Of a DNA stretch of 64,000 nt, positions 41,850-52,956 are shown one piece after another. The DNA comes from Malachius bipustulatus. Its lineage: Eukaryota > Arthropoda > Insecta > Coleoptera > Melyridae. Each line of letters starts with the position of its first letter. Position 1 is the first letter of the stretch. Location of the stretch: the NCBI GenBank assembly GCA_910589415.1, contig OU342638.1, forward strand, positions 8,596,014 through 8,660,013. The letters are read 5' to 3'. Position numbers and translations under genes: made by a program. The notes under the pieces are model-generated. The model did no database searches and was not told where the DNA came from. It saw nothing but the letters and a program-made list of their open reading frames with translations.

Positions 41850-43725
41850 TGTAACTACGACTCCGCCTGAGAGTCGTCCGTGGCGTTTCGCTGGTCCGGA
41901 ATCGCCTGGAGATCGGACGGATTCCTCGGGCGCCAGATTTTTACTGAGGGTTTACTCCCTTGGGAAGATGTTCTCGCCAAATCTTTCCCACTTACCTGAG
42001 TCGTAATTACAATGGTACTGCTATAGTACCCTTGTCCCAGGGGTAGCTCTGTGGAGAAACGGAAAGTGCCAGGGGTCGGTTGAGGTTACCACCCTAAAAT
42101 AACTGTGTTCGGCAAAGCGGGCTTTAATCGCTTTCCGAAAGCATTGACACCTCCGAGGAGCCAAGCTGTAGCGAGTGATTATCGGTTTAAAGGATACTTA
42201 ATTAATTAATGCAGAACGGATGAACATTAACACCACAGAATTCAACTTAACAATTTTTATTATTAATTTATCGGAGTAGGTATACAATGAGCAATAATAA
42301 TGAATCGGTTTGAATAAATAAATAACAACAAATCGGTCACGGGGCACAGCGGTACGTGAGGGGTGGTTGCGACTAATAAGTAGGTAGGTATACACGTCGG
42401 AATGACGAACGGGCGGTTAAAAACGGCCTGGATCGGTTTAGACAAAAAAAGAATAACTAGGCGGGCTGTTCTCGGCGGTTATGTGAGTAGTGCGGCCACG
42501 GTGATCTCAACTACGCATTCGGGGGGAATCGGCACAATTTTGGCGGGATACGCTGTTCCACGAGCACCAGACGCCGCCCCCAGCGCACTGATCCACCCTT
42601 GCTATGCCAGGCGATGGACCGTGAACCAGGAGCGAAATCCTTGTTGCTCACAACGTGGAAATGAAGGGGTTATGGAGGGAGCCCGTTGTTCCGCGGGTAC
42701 CAGACACCACTCCCGGCGCACTGATCCACCCTTGCTATGCCAGGCGATGGACCGTGAACTAGGAGCGAGGCCTTTGTTGCCCACAACGGGGAGATGAGGG
42801 GGTTATTGAAGGATCCCGTTGTCCCGCGGGTACCAGACACCACTCCCGGCGCACTGATCCACCCTTGCTATGCCAGGCGATGGACCGTGAACTAGGAGCG
42901 AAGCCTTTGTTACCAACAACGGAAGGAGGAGGTGGTTCTGATGAGGCCCGGAGCAATAGGAGTGAGAGGAGAAAAATATCGACCGTAGCAGAAATATAAA
43001 TCGCAACAGCACCTACCTTTGACTATTCGGCGGCTGGTCTAGGCTCTCTATCTTCTATTAATTCAGATGCACTACTAACTATTACCTACTCTTAAACTAT
43101 TATTCTAAAACTATCACTAACTACTACTTCCCGGTAAAAATACAAATTAAATTAAAAAGAAAATAAACTGAACACTCGGACTTCCCGGTAGGTAATCGAA
43201 CTGAGGCGGCGGATTACGGCTTGTCACACGTCTTTACGATCGGAGATCTAAATTCGGAATTAATTTTTCAAATCACGGCCCCGGTTTATATGGCGACCAC
43301 TATCGGTTCCTGGTGAGATAGAAATTTTCGAGAACATTTTCTCCGTAAAAAAAGGTTAATTTAAACTGCTATCTGCGGCCCGGTGCATTTCGGCGTTTTT
43401 ATAATGCGATAGTGGTCGATAACTTGCTTGAATTTGAAGCCAACTGCCTCGATTTAGTTACTTTAAAAATCATCCTGTGCATAAAAAATTAATGGAATTA
43501 AATGAAATCATGAAAATTATTAGTACTTTGCTGATTCAAGGTACCTACCTACCAAACCCTATTTCTGTACTATTCGTAAAAACTTAACTGAATTAATAAT
43601 AACTTAAACGGGGTGGTCCTACCTATCTACCTATGTCGTTGGAATGATCTTTATTTATAAAAAATAATGGAAAAAATAGAAATAAAATAAACTAGATGGA
43701 GTCGGGGTAACACGACTTCATTACA
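41850..43725 (-). repeat. Array LTR2
   Basis: 1876 bp, three 133-bp units. Shared by internal regions 1 and 2, which is diagnostic of a tandem LTR array. The primer-binding site of copy 1 (TGGCGCCCGAGCAGGG) lies just left of it. Confidence 0.95.
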
Positions 43726-44174
43726 CCCCCCCTACTTCGGTAGACAAAAGCCCCGGCTTTTGTCCCCCCTGGCTCCCAGAAAAAGAACGTCCTCGTTCGC
43801 CACTCCTTCGCAACAAACAAAACAATGTAAACGCTTGTACGCTGTGCCTCGCTTACAAAAGAAATCAACAAACTCCCGGTATCAAAAATTCCTGGTATAC
43901 AAAAATTTATTTCCCTATCTATATTTTAAAGTAATTCCCTATCTATTTACATTATATTTACAACCCCTAAATGAACTCCCTAAATAAAAATCGTACAAGT
44001 CAATCCCCACCTATTTACAAGTCCATCCCAAAAATAACAAATCCCCAAAAATGAAACCAACACTTTATACAACACTCTCTAGTATGGTCCTAACGGGAGG
44101 ATTCACTGACCGCGGCACAAGAAACTCACCCACCCTGATCGAGCGTCATGGTCCACCGTCGCCCCTCCGCCCGG

Positions 44175-45992
44175 TCACTCCCTCCGTGACCTGGACGTTC
44201 GCCGAGGCTGCCGGATGTAGAACCGGCGGCGTCGTAGTTCTTCCCTCCGGGCCTGGGCGTCCGGCGAGCGGGTGGTTGCGAGTGGCGCCACCAGCAGATC
44301 GCACGGGACGGCCTTCTCCGCCGTCGTCCTTGACTGGGTAGCGCGGCCTTCTCGGCGCGGCGGCTCCTCGTGTCGGTCCTCTTCTCGAGGACGCCGGCGC
44401 TTGGGTCCCCGGGGTCCGCCCCGGCATGGGCAGTCCCGGGACAAAATCTCCGGCCGGTTGCAGTGCGAGCAGAACAGCCGCGGCGCCCCCCTGCACTGGC
44501 TCCGGTAATGGCCCGTCTCGCCACACCGCCAGCACAAAACGGGACTTCCGGCAGGCTCGGGAGTGGTGGGGCGGTGTCCCCACCGACGGAAGATCGGTCT
44601 CTTCGGTGACGGCGATCTTCGCTGTGCTTCAGCTGCGGACGCCCCTGCGGATAACGCCTCCGTCGGCGTTGCGTGGCGTATCGGCGGCTCGGGTTCCGGT
44701 GACGGGGTATTCGTGAAAGTGTAAATTATTGACGGTGGAGAACTAACCCCGTGGTCAGACTCACCTTTGGATATCACTTTGGGGCTACGGTTTGCGGTAG
44801 TTGCGTCGTCGTTCCCCTCTAGAACACGGTGACGCAGACTTGCCGGAGTGCACAGCTTACACCGCTCTTCGGTCCCCTTCTCGAACGGACGGTTACTATC
44901 TGGGACCCGACGCTGCGGGCGGTCGTCACGGATACGGACATCGGGGCATGCGGCCGGGTTCCTCTCGACGGTGTCACATTTCTCTCGGTACCAGGCGTCA
45001 AGTTTCTCGCGATCCGCGGTTTCGGACGCGCAAACTTCGCCTTCGGCGGGCGGCGGAGCTGTCGGGGCGTCGCATGTCACTAACGGTTGGCTCTGGCGCC
45101 GTTTCGGGCGCGGCTGACGTTTCCTGGGGCGTCGGCGGTGCTGACGAGGGACTTTCATGGCGCCAGTCTTTTCCATCAGCCCGGTTTCGGCCCGGCGTGG
45201 TCGCTCGCCGTCGCTCTCCTGCCGCTGGGCGCGAGACTGACCGCTTCGGTCGTCGGTGTGTCCCGTTTCCGCCACCGGGGTCCGGAGAGGATAACTTCGG
45301 CCTTTGATGCACACCTCCCGCCTGTGCATGTCCAACGAGAAATGGCCGTCCCCAAGGAAATCCATTCCCAGCACCACATCGACGGGTAAATTCGGCAAGG
45401 ACAGGCAGGCCGCCTTCAATTTGTCGGGTCCAAGGCAAACGTCGAGCAGGAAGGTGGTCCGGATCGGTATGGTCGAGCCGTCGGCGATCCGTGCTGACGT
45501 CCCCTTATATCGTCGAATCCGGACGCCCTGGCTCTCGCAATGGCTGGCCACTTCGGCGCCCACAAACGAACGGGTTGCCCCCGTGTCCACGAGGGCCTCG
45601 AACGTCCTCCCCTCGATAGTGACGGTGAGGAACGGACGTGTGTCTGGGTCCAAGTCGGCTAGGCGGTGGTTACGGTTGCTCGGGGCGGGTATCCGGTTTT
45701 CCGGCGTCTTTACCCGCCCCGCGTCTCGTTTCCCGGACGCTGACAGTCGCAGTCTCGCGACATTACTCCCGGACGCTCGCAACGCGAGCAAAAGAGTTTC
45801 GGCTGCCCGGAACACAGGCTGCGGAGATGTCCCGTCTCCCCACAACGCCAACAGACGGCTCGGGCGTTGTCTCGTGTAGGTGGAGAGAACCTGACAGTTT
45901 TTGGCGCCGCCTGTTCGGTCATGGTATCGCCAACCTCGATCGCCCTCCGGGGTGGCGACGCACTTCGGCTCGGTTGTTGATGGGACTGCCAT
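44175..45992 (-). CDS. Family-A protease ORF, array copy 2
   Basis: 605 codons, same plan as copy 1. Small differences: VVLGMDF for VLLGMDF, and CSHCNRPE for CSRCNRPE in the second finger, which keeps the Cys ligands. Intact. Frameshift site at 45728-45734. Confidence 0.85.
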   Translation of the reverse strand: MAVPSTTEPKCVATPEGDRGWRYHDRTGGAKNCQVLSTYTRQRPSRLLALWGDGTSPQPVFRAAETLLLALRASGSNVARLRLSASGKRDAGRVKTPENRIPAPSNRNHRLADLDPDTRPFLTVTIEGRTFEALVDTGATRSFVGAEVASHCESQGVRIRRYKGTSARIADGSTIPIRTTFLLDVCLGPDKLKAACLSLPNLPVDVVLGMDFLGDGHFSLDMHRREVCIKGRSYPLRTPVAETGHTDDRSGQSRAQRQESDGERPRRAETGLMEKTGAMKVPRQHRRRPRKRQPRPKRRQSQPLVTCDAPTAPPPAEGEVCASETADREKLDAWYREKCDTVERNPAACPDVRIRDDRPQRRVPDSNRPFEKGTEERCKLCTPASLRHRVLEGNDDATTANRSPKVISKGESDHGVSSPPSIIYTFTNTPSPEPEPPIRHATPTEALSAGASAAEAQRRSPSPKRPIFRRWGHRPTTPEPAGSPVLCWRCGETGHYRSQCRGAPRLFCSHCNRPEILSRDCPCRGGPRGPKRRRPREEDRHEEPPRREGRATQSRTTAEKAVPCDLLVAPLATTRSPDAQARREELRRRRFYIRQPRRTSRSRRE

Positions 45993-47128
45993 TCTGTCCT
46001 TCGCGGCAGCAGTGGGCTGGAGGGCGCAGAGGGCACGGTGGACGGACGGAGCGGTCTTGCTTCGGGTCCCGGAAATCTTCGGACGGTACGGAGTTCGGCG
46101 AGCACATCCTGGGCTGCCTTGGCGTCTGCCATCAACGAGTTTACGTCATCGTAGCTGCGGCTCCAGAGCATTTGTTTCATTTCGGGTCGAAGGTTTCTCT
46201 GCATCCAGTCCAACTGTCGGTGCGGCGGTATCGCGCCGTGACGCCTGAACAGCGTCTGCATCGCGGTGATATACCGGAGCACGTCCTCGTCTGGCGCCTG
46301 TACTCGCCTACTGATCTCTGCCTCCAAGTCGAAGAAATAATCAGCGTGGAGGAAGTACTTTCTGAACGCCGCCTGGAAGTCGGGCCACGTTGTCATGTAG
46401 GCAGAATTATTGCGGTACCATGCTAGGCACTCTCCTTCCATTAGGAGTGGCATGGCGCGGAGCATCCTTTCCTGGCTCACTCCATATATCTCCCGGAGCT
46501 CCTCCAGACGCTCCAGGAAATCGACTGCACTGGTTCGCCCGTCGTACCGCAGATTCCAAGCGGATACATCGGGCGGTCCCATCGGTTCGGTCGGTCTAGA
46601 CGGGACGGGGGGGGGAAAGGCGTACGGTATATAGTTCGGGGCCATTGGCGTTGGTAGATGCCATGGTGGCGGTGCGGTCTGAGGCGTCGGTTGAACGGTT
46701 GTAGCGGCAGGGGGGAGGGACGTCCATGTAGTCGCAGTGGTGTATGCGGGTGGAGCGGGAGACACCACTGTTGTCGTCGTAACGGTCGATGCGGCGAGCG
46801 TCGTGGCGGTCGACGCGGCGAGCGTCGTGACGGCGGTGCTCATCGTCTTGTTGTCGAGCGTCAACCCAGGGAGGGACTTGATCCTGGCCGACAATATTCT
46901 TCGCTTCTCCTCCACTGTTGATGGGCACGACAGTCCTAGTCTGGTCAGTTCGGCGTCCAACTCGTCCTTCTTTAACCGGTAGATCCATGACGTGCGGGGT
47001 TCGTCTTGCGAAGGTGGGCCACCGAAGGGAGTGGCGAAGAGGCCTGTCGACGGTCCTGTAGGCCCTGACGCCGCTGCTCCCTCTTCGAGATCGTCAGCGC
47101 CCATTTTGAACCAGTCAGCACCGAGCAT
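45710..47128 (-). CDS. gag: Family-A Gag, array copy 2
   Basis: 472 codons from the ATG at 47128. Near-identical to copy 1 (for example LLMEGECLAWYR for LLLEGECLAWYR). The G run upstream of the ATG is three bases shorter than in copy 1. Intact. Confidence 0.85.
   Translation of the reverse strand: MLGADWFKMGADDLEEGAAASGPTGPSTGLFATPFGGPPSQDEPRTSWIYRLKKDELDAELTRLGLSCPSTVEEKRRILSARIKSLPGLTLDNKTMSTAVTTLAASTATTLAASTVTTTTVVSPAPPAYTTATTWTSLPPAATTVQPTPQTAPPPWHLPTPMAPNYIPYAFPPPVPSRPTEPMGPPDVSAWNLRYDGRTSAVDFLERLEELREIYGVSQERMLRAMPLLMEGECLAWYRNNSAYMTTWPDFQAAFRKYFLHADYFFDLEAEISRRVQAPDEDVLRYITAMQTLFRRHGAIPPHRQLDWMQRNLRPEMKQMLWSRSYDDVNSLMADAKAAQDVLAELRTVRRFPGPEARPLRPSTVPSAPSSPLLPRRTEWQSHQQPSRSASPPRRAIEVGDTMTEQAAPKTVRFSPPTRDNARAVCWRCGETGHLRSLCSGQPKLFCSRCERPGVMSRDCDCQRPGNETRGG
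45728..45734 (-). promoter_or_regulatory. Candidate -1 frameshift site, array copy 2
   Basis: GGGAAAC, same context as the other copies. Confidence 0.75.
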
Positions 47129-47666
47129 GCGCGGCGGTCGGGGGGGGAGGTTACTGACTGCACTGAAAAGGTCGGCGGTGAGGTCCCTAGGGGAGAGCAA
47201 AAAATTCCAGTCTGATCGGACCAACGGTTCGACTTCTGCGGGGTTTTGGCCGACTCTTGCAATGGAGTCTTGGAAGTTCTGCGGGGTTCAAACGGTCGGC
47301 TGGGTCCCTCTGGGCGCAATAGCGAAAGAAAATCTGACCTAGCAAACCAAAGGCCAAAAACTCCAAATGACCGCCCAAAATTTTCGATGGTTCGGATTCC
47401 TCGGATATGCTTTCCTTTGTGTTTCGGCCTTTTTAAAAATTTCGTCCTTTTTGACGTCAGACGCCGGGAAGTGCCTCAAAATCGCACTTTTAGGTTACGG
47501 TCGGGTCGGTTTCGGATTTCGGTCCTGGTACGGATTTTTGTCGACACTTGGCAACGCTGCGGGGTACTACGGTGGTCGTGAGTGCTTCTTTCGGGAATGT
47601 CTATTATTTTCTATGTACGGCGGGAAGAATGGAACTTCAATAGGGTCCCTGCTCGGGCGCCACTTT

Positions 47667-49694
47667 TGTAACTACGACTCCGCCTGAGAGTCGTCCGTGG
47701 CGTTTCGCTGGTCCGGAATCGCCTGGAGATCGGACGGATTCCTCGGGCGCCAGATTTTTACTGAGGGTTTACTCCCTTGGGAAGATGTTCTCGCCAAATC
47801 TTTCCCACTTACCTGAGTCGTAATTACAATGGTACTGCTATAGTACCCTTGTCCCAGGGGTAGCTCTGTGGAGAAACGGAAAGTGCCAGGGGTCGGTTGA
47901 GGTTACCACCCTAAAATAACTGTGTTCGGCAAAGCGGGCTTTAATCGCTTTCCGAAAGCATTGACACCTCCGAGGAGCCAAGCTGTAGCGAGTGATTATC
48001 GGTTTAAAGGATACTTAATTAATTAATTCAGAACGGATGAACATTAACACCACAGAATTCAACTTAACAATTTTTATTATTAATTTATCGGAGTAGGTAT
48101 ACAATGAGCAATAATAATGAATCGGTTTGAATAAATAAATAACAACAAATCGGTCACGGGGCACAGCGGTACGTGAGGGGTGGTTGCGACTAATAAGTAG
48201 GTAGGTATACACGTCGGAATGACGAACGGGCGGTTAAAAACGGCCTGGATCGGTTTAGACAAAAAAAGAATAACTAGGCGGGCTGTTCTCGGCGGTTATG
48301 TGAGTAGTGCGGCCACGGTGATCTCAACTACGCATTCGGGGGGAATCGGCACAATTTTGGCGGGATACGCTGTTCCACGAGCACCAGACGCCGCCCCCAG
48401 CGCACTGATCCACCCTTGCTATGCCAGGCGATGGACCGTGAACCAGGAGCGAAATCCTTGTTGCTCACAACGTGGAAATGAAGGGGTTATGGAGGGAGCC
48501 CGTTGTTCCGCGGGTACCAGACACCACTCCCGGCGCACTGATCCACCCTTGCTATGCCAGGCGATGGACCGTGAACTAGGAGCGAGGCCTTTGTTGCCCA
48601 CAACGGGGAGATGAGGGGGTTATTGAAGGATCCCGTTGTCCCGCGGGTACCAGACACCACTCCCGGCGCACTGATCCACCCTTGCTATGCCAGGCGATGG
48701 ACCGTGAACTAGGAGCGAAGCCTTTGTTACCAACAACGGAAGGAGGAGGTGGTTCTGATGAGGCCCGGAGCAATAGGAGTGAGAGGAGAAAAATATCGAC
48801 CGTAGCAGAAATATAAATCGCAACAGCACCTACCTTTGACTATTCGGCGGCTGGTCTAGGCTCTCTATCTTCTATTAATTCAGATGCACTACTAACTATT
48901 ACCTACTCTTATGCCCGTATTCACAAACGATAATTTCCTAAATAATTACGTAATTATTTAAATGAGTGAGATGGAGATATGCAGTTTTTTGGCAATAGAA
49001 TGAGATGGGGATAATTGATTACGTAATTATTTAGGAAATTATCGTTTGTGAATACGGGCGTTAAACTATTATTCTAAAACTATCACTAACTACTACTTCC
49101 CGGTAAAAATACAAATTAAATTAAAAAGAAAATAAACTGAACACTCGGAATTCCCGGTAGGTAATCGAACTGAGGCGGCGGATTACGGCTTGTCACACGT
49201 CTTTACGATCGGAGATCTAAATTCGGAATTAATTTTTCAAATCACGGCCCCGGTTTATATGGCGACCACTATCGGTTCCTGGTGAGATAGAAATTTTCGA
49301 GAACATTTTCTCCGTAAAAAAAGGTTAATTTAAACTGCTATCTGCGGCCCGGTGCATTTCGGCGTTTTTATAATGCGATAGTGGTCGATAACTTGCTTGA
49401 ATTTGAAGCCAACTGCCTCGATTTAGTTACTTTAAAAATCATCCTGTGCATAAAAAATTAATGGAATTAAATGAAATCATGAAAATTATTAGTACTTTGC
49501 TGATTCAAGGTACCTACCTACCAAACCCTATTTCTGTACTATTCGTAAAAACTTAACTGAATTAATAATAACTTAAACGGGGTGGTCCTACCTATCTACC
49601 TATGTCGTTGGAATGATCTTTATTTATAAAAAATAATGGAAAAAATATAAATAAAATAAACTAGATGGAGTCGGGGTAACACGACTTCATTACA
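47667..49694 (-). repeat. Array LTR3 (carries a MITE)
   Basis: 2028 bp, that is 1876 plus a 149-bp MITE and its 3-bp duplication. Shares with LTR4 the variant ATTAATTAATTCAG where LTR1 and LTR2 have ATTAATTAATGCAG. Confidence 0.95.
48912..49060. repeat. 149-bp MITE in LTR3
   Basis: Ends TGCCCGTATTCACAAACGAT and complement CGCCCGTATTCACAAACGAT. The arms contain CCTAAATAATTACGTAATTA. TTA duplication at 48909-48911 and 49061-49063. Absent from the other LTRs, which supply the empty site. PIF/Harbinger-like by TTA. Confidence 0.85.
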
Positions 49695-49765
49695 CCCCCC
49701 CTACTTCGGTAGACAAAAGCCCCGGCTTTTGTCCCCCCTGGCTCCCAGAAAAAGAACGTCCTCGT

Positions 49766-49827
49766 TCGCCACTCCTTCGCAACAAACAAAACAATGTCGC
49801 CACTCCTTCGCAACAAACAAAACAATG
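49766..49827. repeat. 31-bp tandem duplication in A internal region 3
   Basis: Two adjacent copies of a 31-bp segment starting TCGCCACTCCTTCGCAAC. Single in the other array copies. It lies 12 bp left of the mariner-like insertion. Confidence 0.9.
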
Positions 49828-49839
49828 TAAACGCTTGTA

Positions 49840-50550
49840 CAGGGTGGGCCAATAAGCGAGGTAAGCGGCTGTATCTCAGAAACTAATGATCGTAGAGAGT
49901 TACGGTAAAAAATTTTATAGGTTAAGTGAGCAAGGGAAAATGCTGGAAATTATTTTCAAGTTTCCAAGATGGCTGCCAGAGGGCGTTTGCACCATCTTGA
50001 ATTACATAAAGTTACGTTTCTTGTGATTTTCCCCAATGAATGTAACAAAAAAGTATTTGCGTTTTAATGTTATCTTAAAGTCTAACATTTTTTATAGAAA
50101 CAATTTTTCTCTATCTTTCGAAATAAAGTGGTGGGGGGGTATTTGAATGTTGTTTTAAACAAATGCCTGTAACTTCGAAACGGCTTCAATGATTTGGATA
50201 AATTTGGTATAATTGGAAAGAGCATTTCTTGGGCTTTTAGGTTTCTTGTGACAATGACAGTTGTGACCTACACGGCCGCCGATAGAGGGCGTTATTCGAC
50301 ATTATAACCAAAATATTGGATTTTCTCAAAAAATTTAAATGCAATGATATGACTTTTTTTATACTAGAAAATAGACAAATGATTAACCAATAAGCTTGCT
50401 CAAACCGCATCTTAATATATTTTTCCTAACTCAAATTATTTAAAAAATACCAAACCAACAAAATTCATATATCCCCATTTAAAAATGCATCGGTCGCTTT
50501 CGATAAGAAGGCAATTAGTAGGCCATGGAAACAAAAGCCAAACTGCTCAC
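49840..50550 (+). repeat. Left long terminal inverted repeat of mariner-like element
   Basis: Inverted copy of 51909-52619. Contains AT-rich stretches and a GCCGCCGATAGAGGGCGTTA segment. The last 20 or so bases match less well. Confidence 0.85.
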
Positions 50551-50617
50551 GCGTTTTCGTAACGATTTTCCTTTTAAATAAAGTTGTGGTCCTGAAAAGG
50601 ACCCATTTTGAAAAAGA

Positions 50618-51816
50618 TTAATGCCTTCTGTGTTCAAATTGCCTTCCGTCATATTCCACACATTGTTCCAGTCTTTCTTGAGTCAGCAGAACCGCAGCCT
50701 CGATTTCTGCCGCTGATAGTTGAGGAATTGAGTTTCGAATTCTGTTTTCCATATCCATTCGTGTTGTTGGTGGAGTTTGAAAAACAATGTCTTTTAAGCG
50801 TCCCCAGAAGTAAAAATCAAGACATGTCAAGTCGGGAGATTTTGCCGGACAAGGAAATCGGCTTCCCCTTCTTATCCAGCGTTCTCGAAAGATCCAGTAA
50901 ATATGGTTTCGGACATTAATTGAATAATGTGCCGGACAACCATCTAATTGCAGAAGCATAGTTCTCCTAGTTTCGAGTGGCACATCTTCCAACAAAATTG
51001 GCAAGTCGTTGATCATAAACTCTAAGAAGCGGTTACCAGTTAAAGCTTGATCAAAAAAGTAAGGTTCAATAATTCTGTCCCCAATGATACCGCACCACAC
51101 ATTTAGGCTCCAGCGTCCCTGCTGCTGCACTTCTCTCTCTTAACCAACGTCGATTTTCAGCGGACCAATAATGCATATTATGAAGGTTTACTCTACCATC
51201 ACTATTAAAGGTAGCCTCGTCGCGGTCCAGAGAATTTCCTTTAAGAAATTTCCGTTTTCCTCAAGTATGCCTAGCATCCATTATGACAATAATTTAATCT
51301 ATTATCGAAATCTTGTTTATTTAGCGCCTGGTGCAAGACTATGTGGTAAGGATGTAATATAAAAGTAGAAAACAACATAATCAGTAGTAAAAAATAATAA
51401 AACCAGAATAACACTGAATTTGTATTTGAGGGTATGTGCTAAGATACTTGGAATAAGGTAAAATTATTCACCTATAATCTTTCGAAATATTTCTAACAGT
51501 TGTCCGTGCAACAAATTCCCAAGTCTAGAGACAATGTTCTAGTTTCTACATGTCTATAAAATTCTATGTAAGCCAAGACATTGATAATATTTTCTTCGGT
51601 CCTTCCATTGCGACGCCTGCGACGTTTAGCACAACGAAAACTTCCAGTATCGCGTAATCGCTGTACCAATAAGCGCGGAAACATTCTTCTCCCGTAATGA
51701 AGGCGATCTGGATACCGTGCCGCGTACTGTCTTGCAGCCATAGCTACATTTTGAAAACACTCGAAATAAATCGCAATCATGTCAACGGCTTCATTATTTA
51801 ATTTTGTGAGAAGCAT
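50618..51816 (-). pseudogene. Mariner-like transposase, frameshifted
   Basis: The N-terminal open part (51816-51493) has a DUF4817-like pattern: a helix with IAIYFECFQNVAMAA, ARQYAARYPDRLH, then DTGSFRCAKRRRRR. The middle (51492-51131) is broken by stops and frame changes but contains LHPYHIVLHQALN, a first Asp in a DEATFNSDG context and HYWSAEN. The C-terminal open part (51130-50618) has WSLNVWCGIIGDR, a second Asp in LQLDGCPAHYS and a third in KSPDLTCLDFYFWG. This is a DDD-type mariner catalytic core. The middle may in part be an intron, but the frame changes suggest inactivity. Confidence 0.75.
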
Positions 51817-51908
51817 TTTGATTAAAAAGTACTCAAATTATATGCAATCAACAATAATAGTGGGCTGCGTGTGTGATAGAAGTTTGACGTTACTTGCCAA
51901 TATTTAAG

Positions 51909-52619
51909 TTAGGAGTTTGTCTTTTATTTCCATGGCCTACTACTTGCCTTCTTATCGAAAGCGACCGATGCATTTTTAAATGGGGGGATATATGAATTTT
52001 CTTGGTTTGGTATTTTTTTAATAATTTGAGTTAGGAAAAAGATATTAAGATGCGGTTTGCGCAATCTTATTGGTTGATCATTTGTCTATTTTCCAGTCTA
52101 AAAAAAGTCATATCATCGCATTTAAATTTTTTGAGAAAATTCAATATTTTGGTTATAATGTCGGATAACGCCCTCTATCGGCGGCCGTGTAGGTCACAAC
52201 TGTCATTGTCACAAGAAACCTAAAAGCCCAAGAAATGCTCTTTCCAATTATACCAAATTTATCCAAATCATTGAAGCCGTTTCGAAGTTACAGGCATTTG
52301 TTTAAAACAACATTCAAATACCCCCCACCACTTTATTTCGAAAGATAGAGAAAAATTGTTTATATAAAAAATGTTAGACTTTAAGATAACATTAAAACGC
52401 AAATACTTTTTTGTTACATTCATTGGGGAAAATCACAAGAAACGTAACTTTATGTAATTCAAGATGGTGCAAACGCCCTCTGGCAGCCATCTTGGAAACT
52501 TGAAAATAATTTCCAGCATTTTCCCTTGCCCACTTAACCTATAAAATTTTTTACCGTAACTCTCTACGATCATTAGTTTCTGAGATACAGCCGCTTACCT
52601 CGCTTATTGGCCCACCCTG
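51909..52619 (-). repeat. Right long terminal inverted repeat of mariner-like element
   Basis: Inverted copy of 49840-50550; ends GGCCCACCCTG before TA. Confidence 0.85.
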
Positions 52620-52956
52620 TACGCTGTGCCTCGCTTACAAAAGAAATCAACAAACTCCCGGTATCAAAAATTCCTGGTATACAAAAATTTATTTCCCTAT
52701 CTATATTTTAAAGTAATTCCCTATCTATTTACATTATATTTACAACCCCTAAATGAACTCCCTAAATAAAAATCGTACAAGTCAATCCCCACCTATTTAC
52801 AAGTCCATCCCAAAAATAACAAATCCCCAAAAATGAAACCAACACTTTATACAACACTCTCTAGTATGGTCCTAACGGGAGGATTCACTGACCGCGGCAC
52901 AAGAAACTCACCCACCCTGATCGAGCGTCATGGTCCACCGTCGCCCCTCCGCCCGG

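Larger units (their letters stand above)
49840..52619 (-). mobile_element. Mariner-like transposon with about 0.7-kb terminal inverted repeats
   Basis: 2780 bp between TA duplications (49838-49839 and 52620-52621). The ends are CAGGGTGGGCCAATAAGCGA and complement. The arms stay alignable to about 50550 and 51909, roughly 710 bp each, with scattered mismatches. The empty site CTTGTACGCTG is present in the other two array copies. It contains a damaged transposase gene on the minus strand. It is the innermost and youngest layer of the nested stack. Confidence 0.9.
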
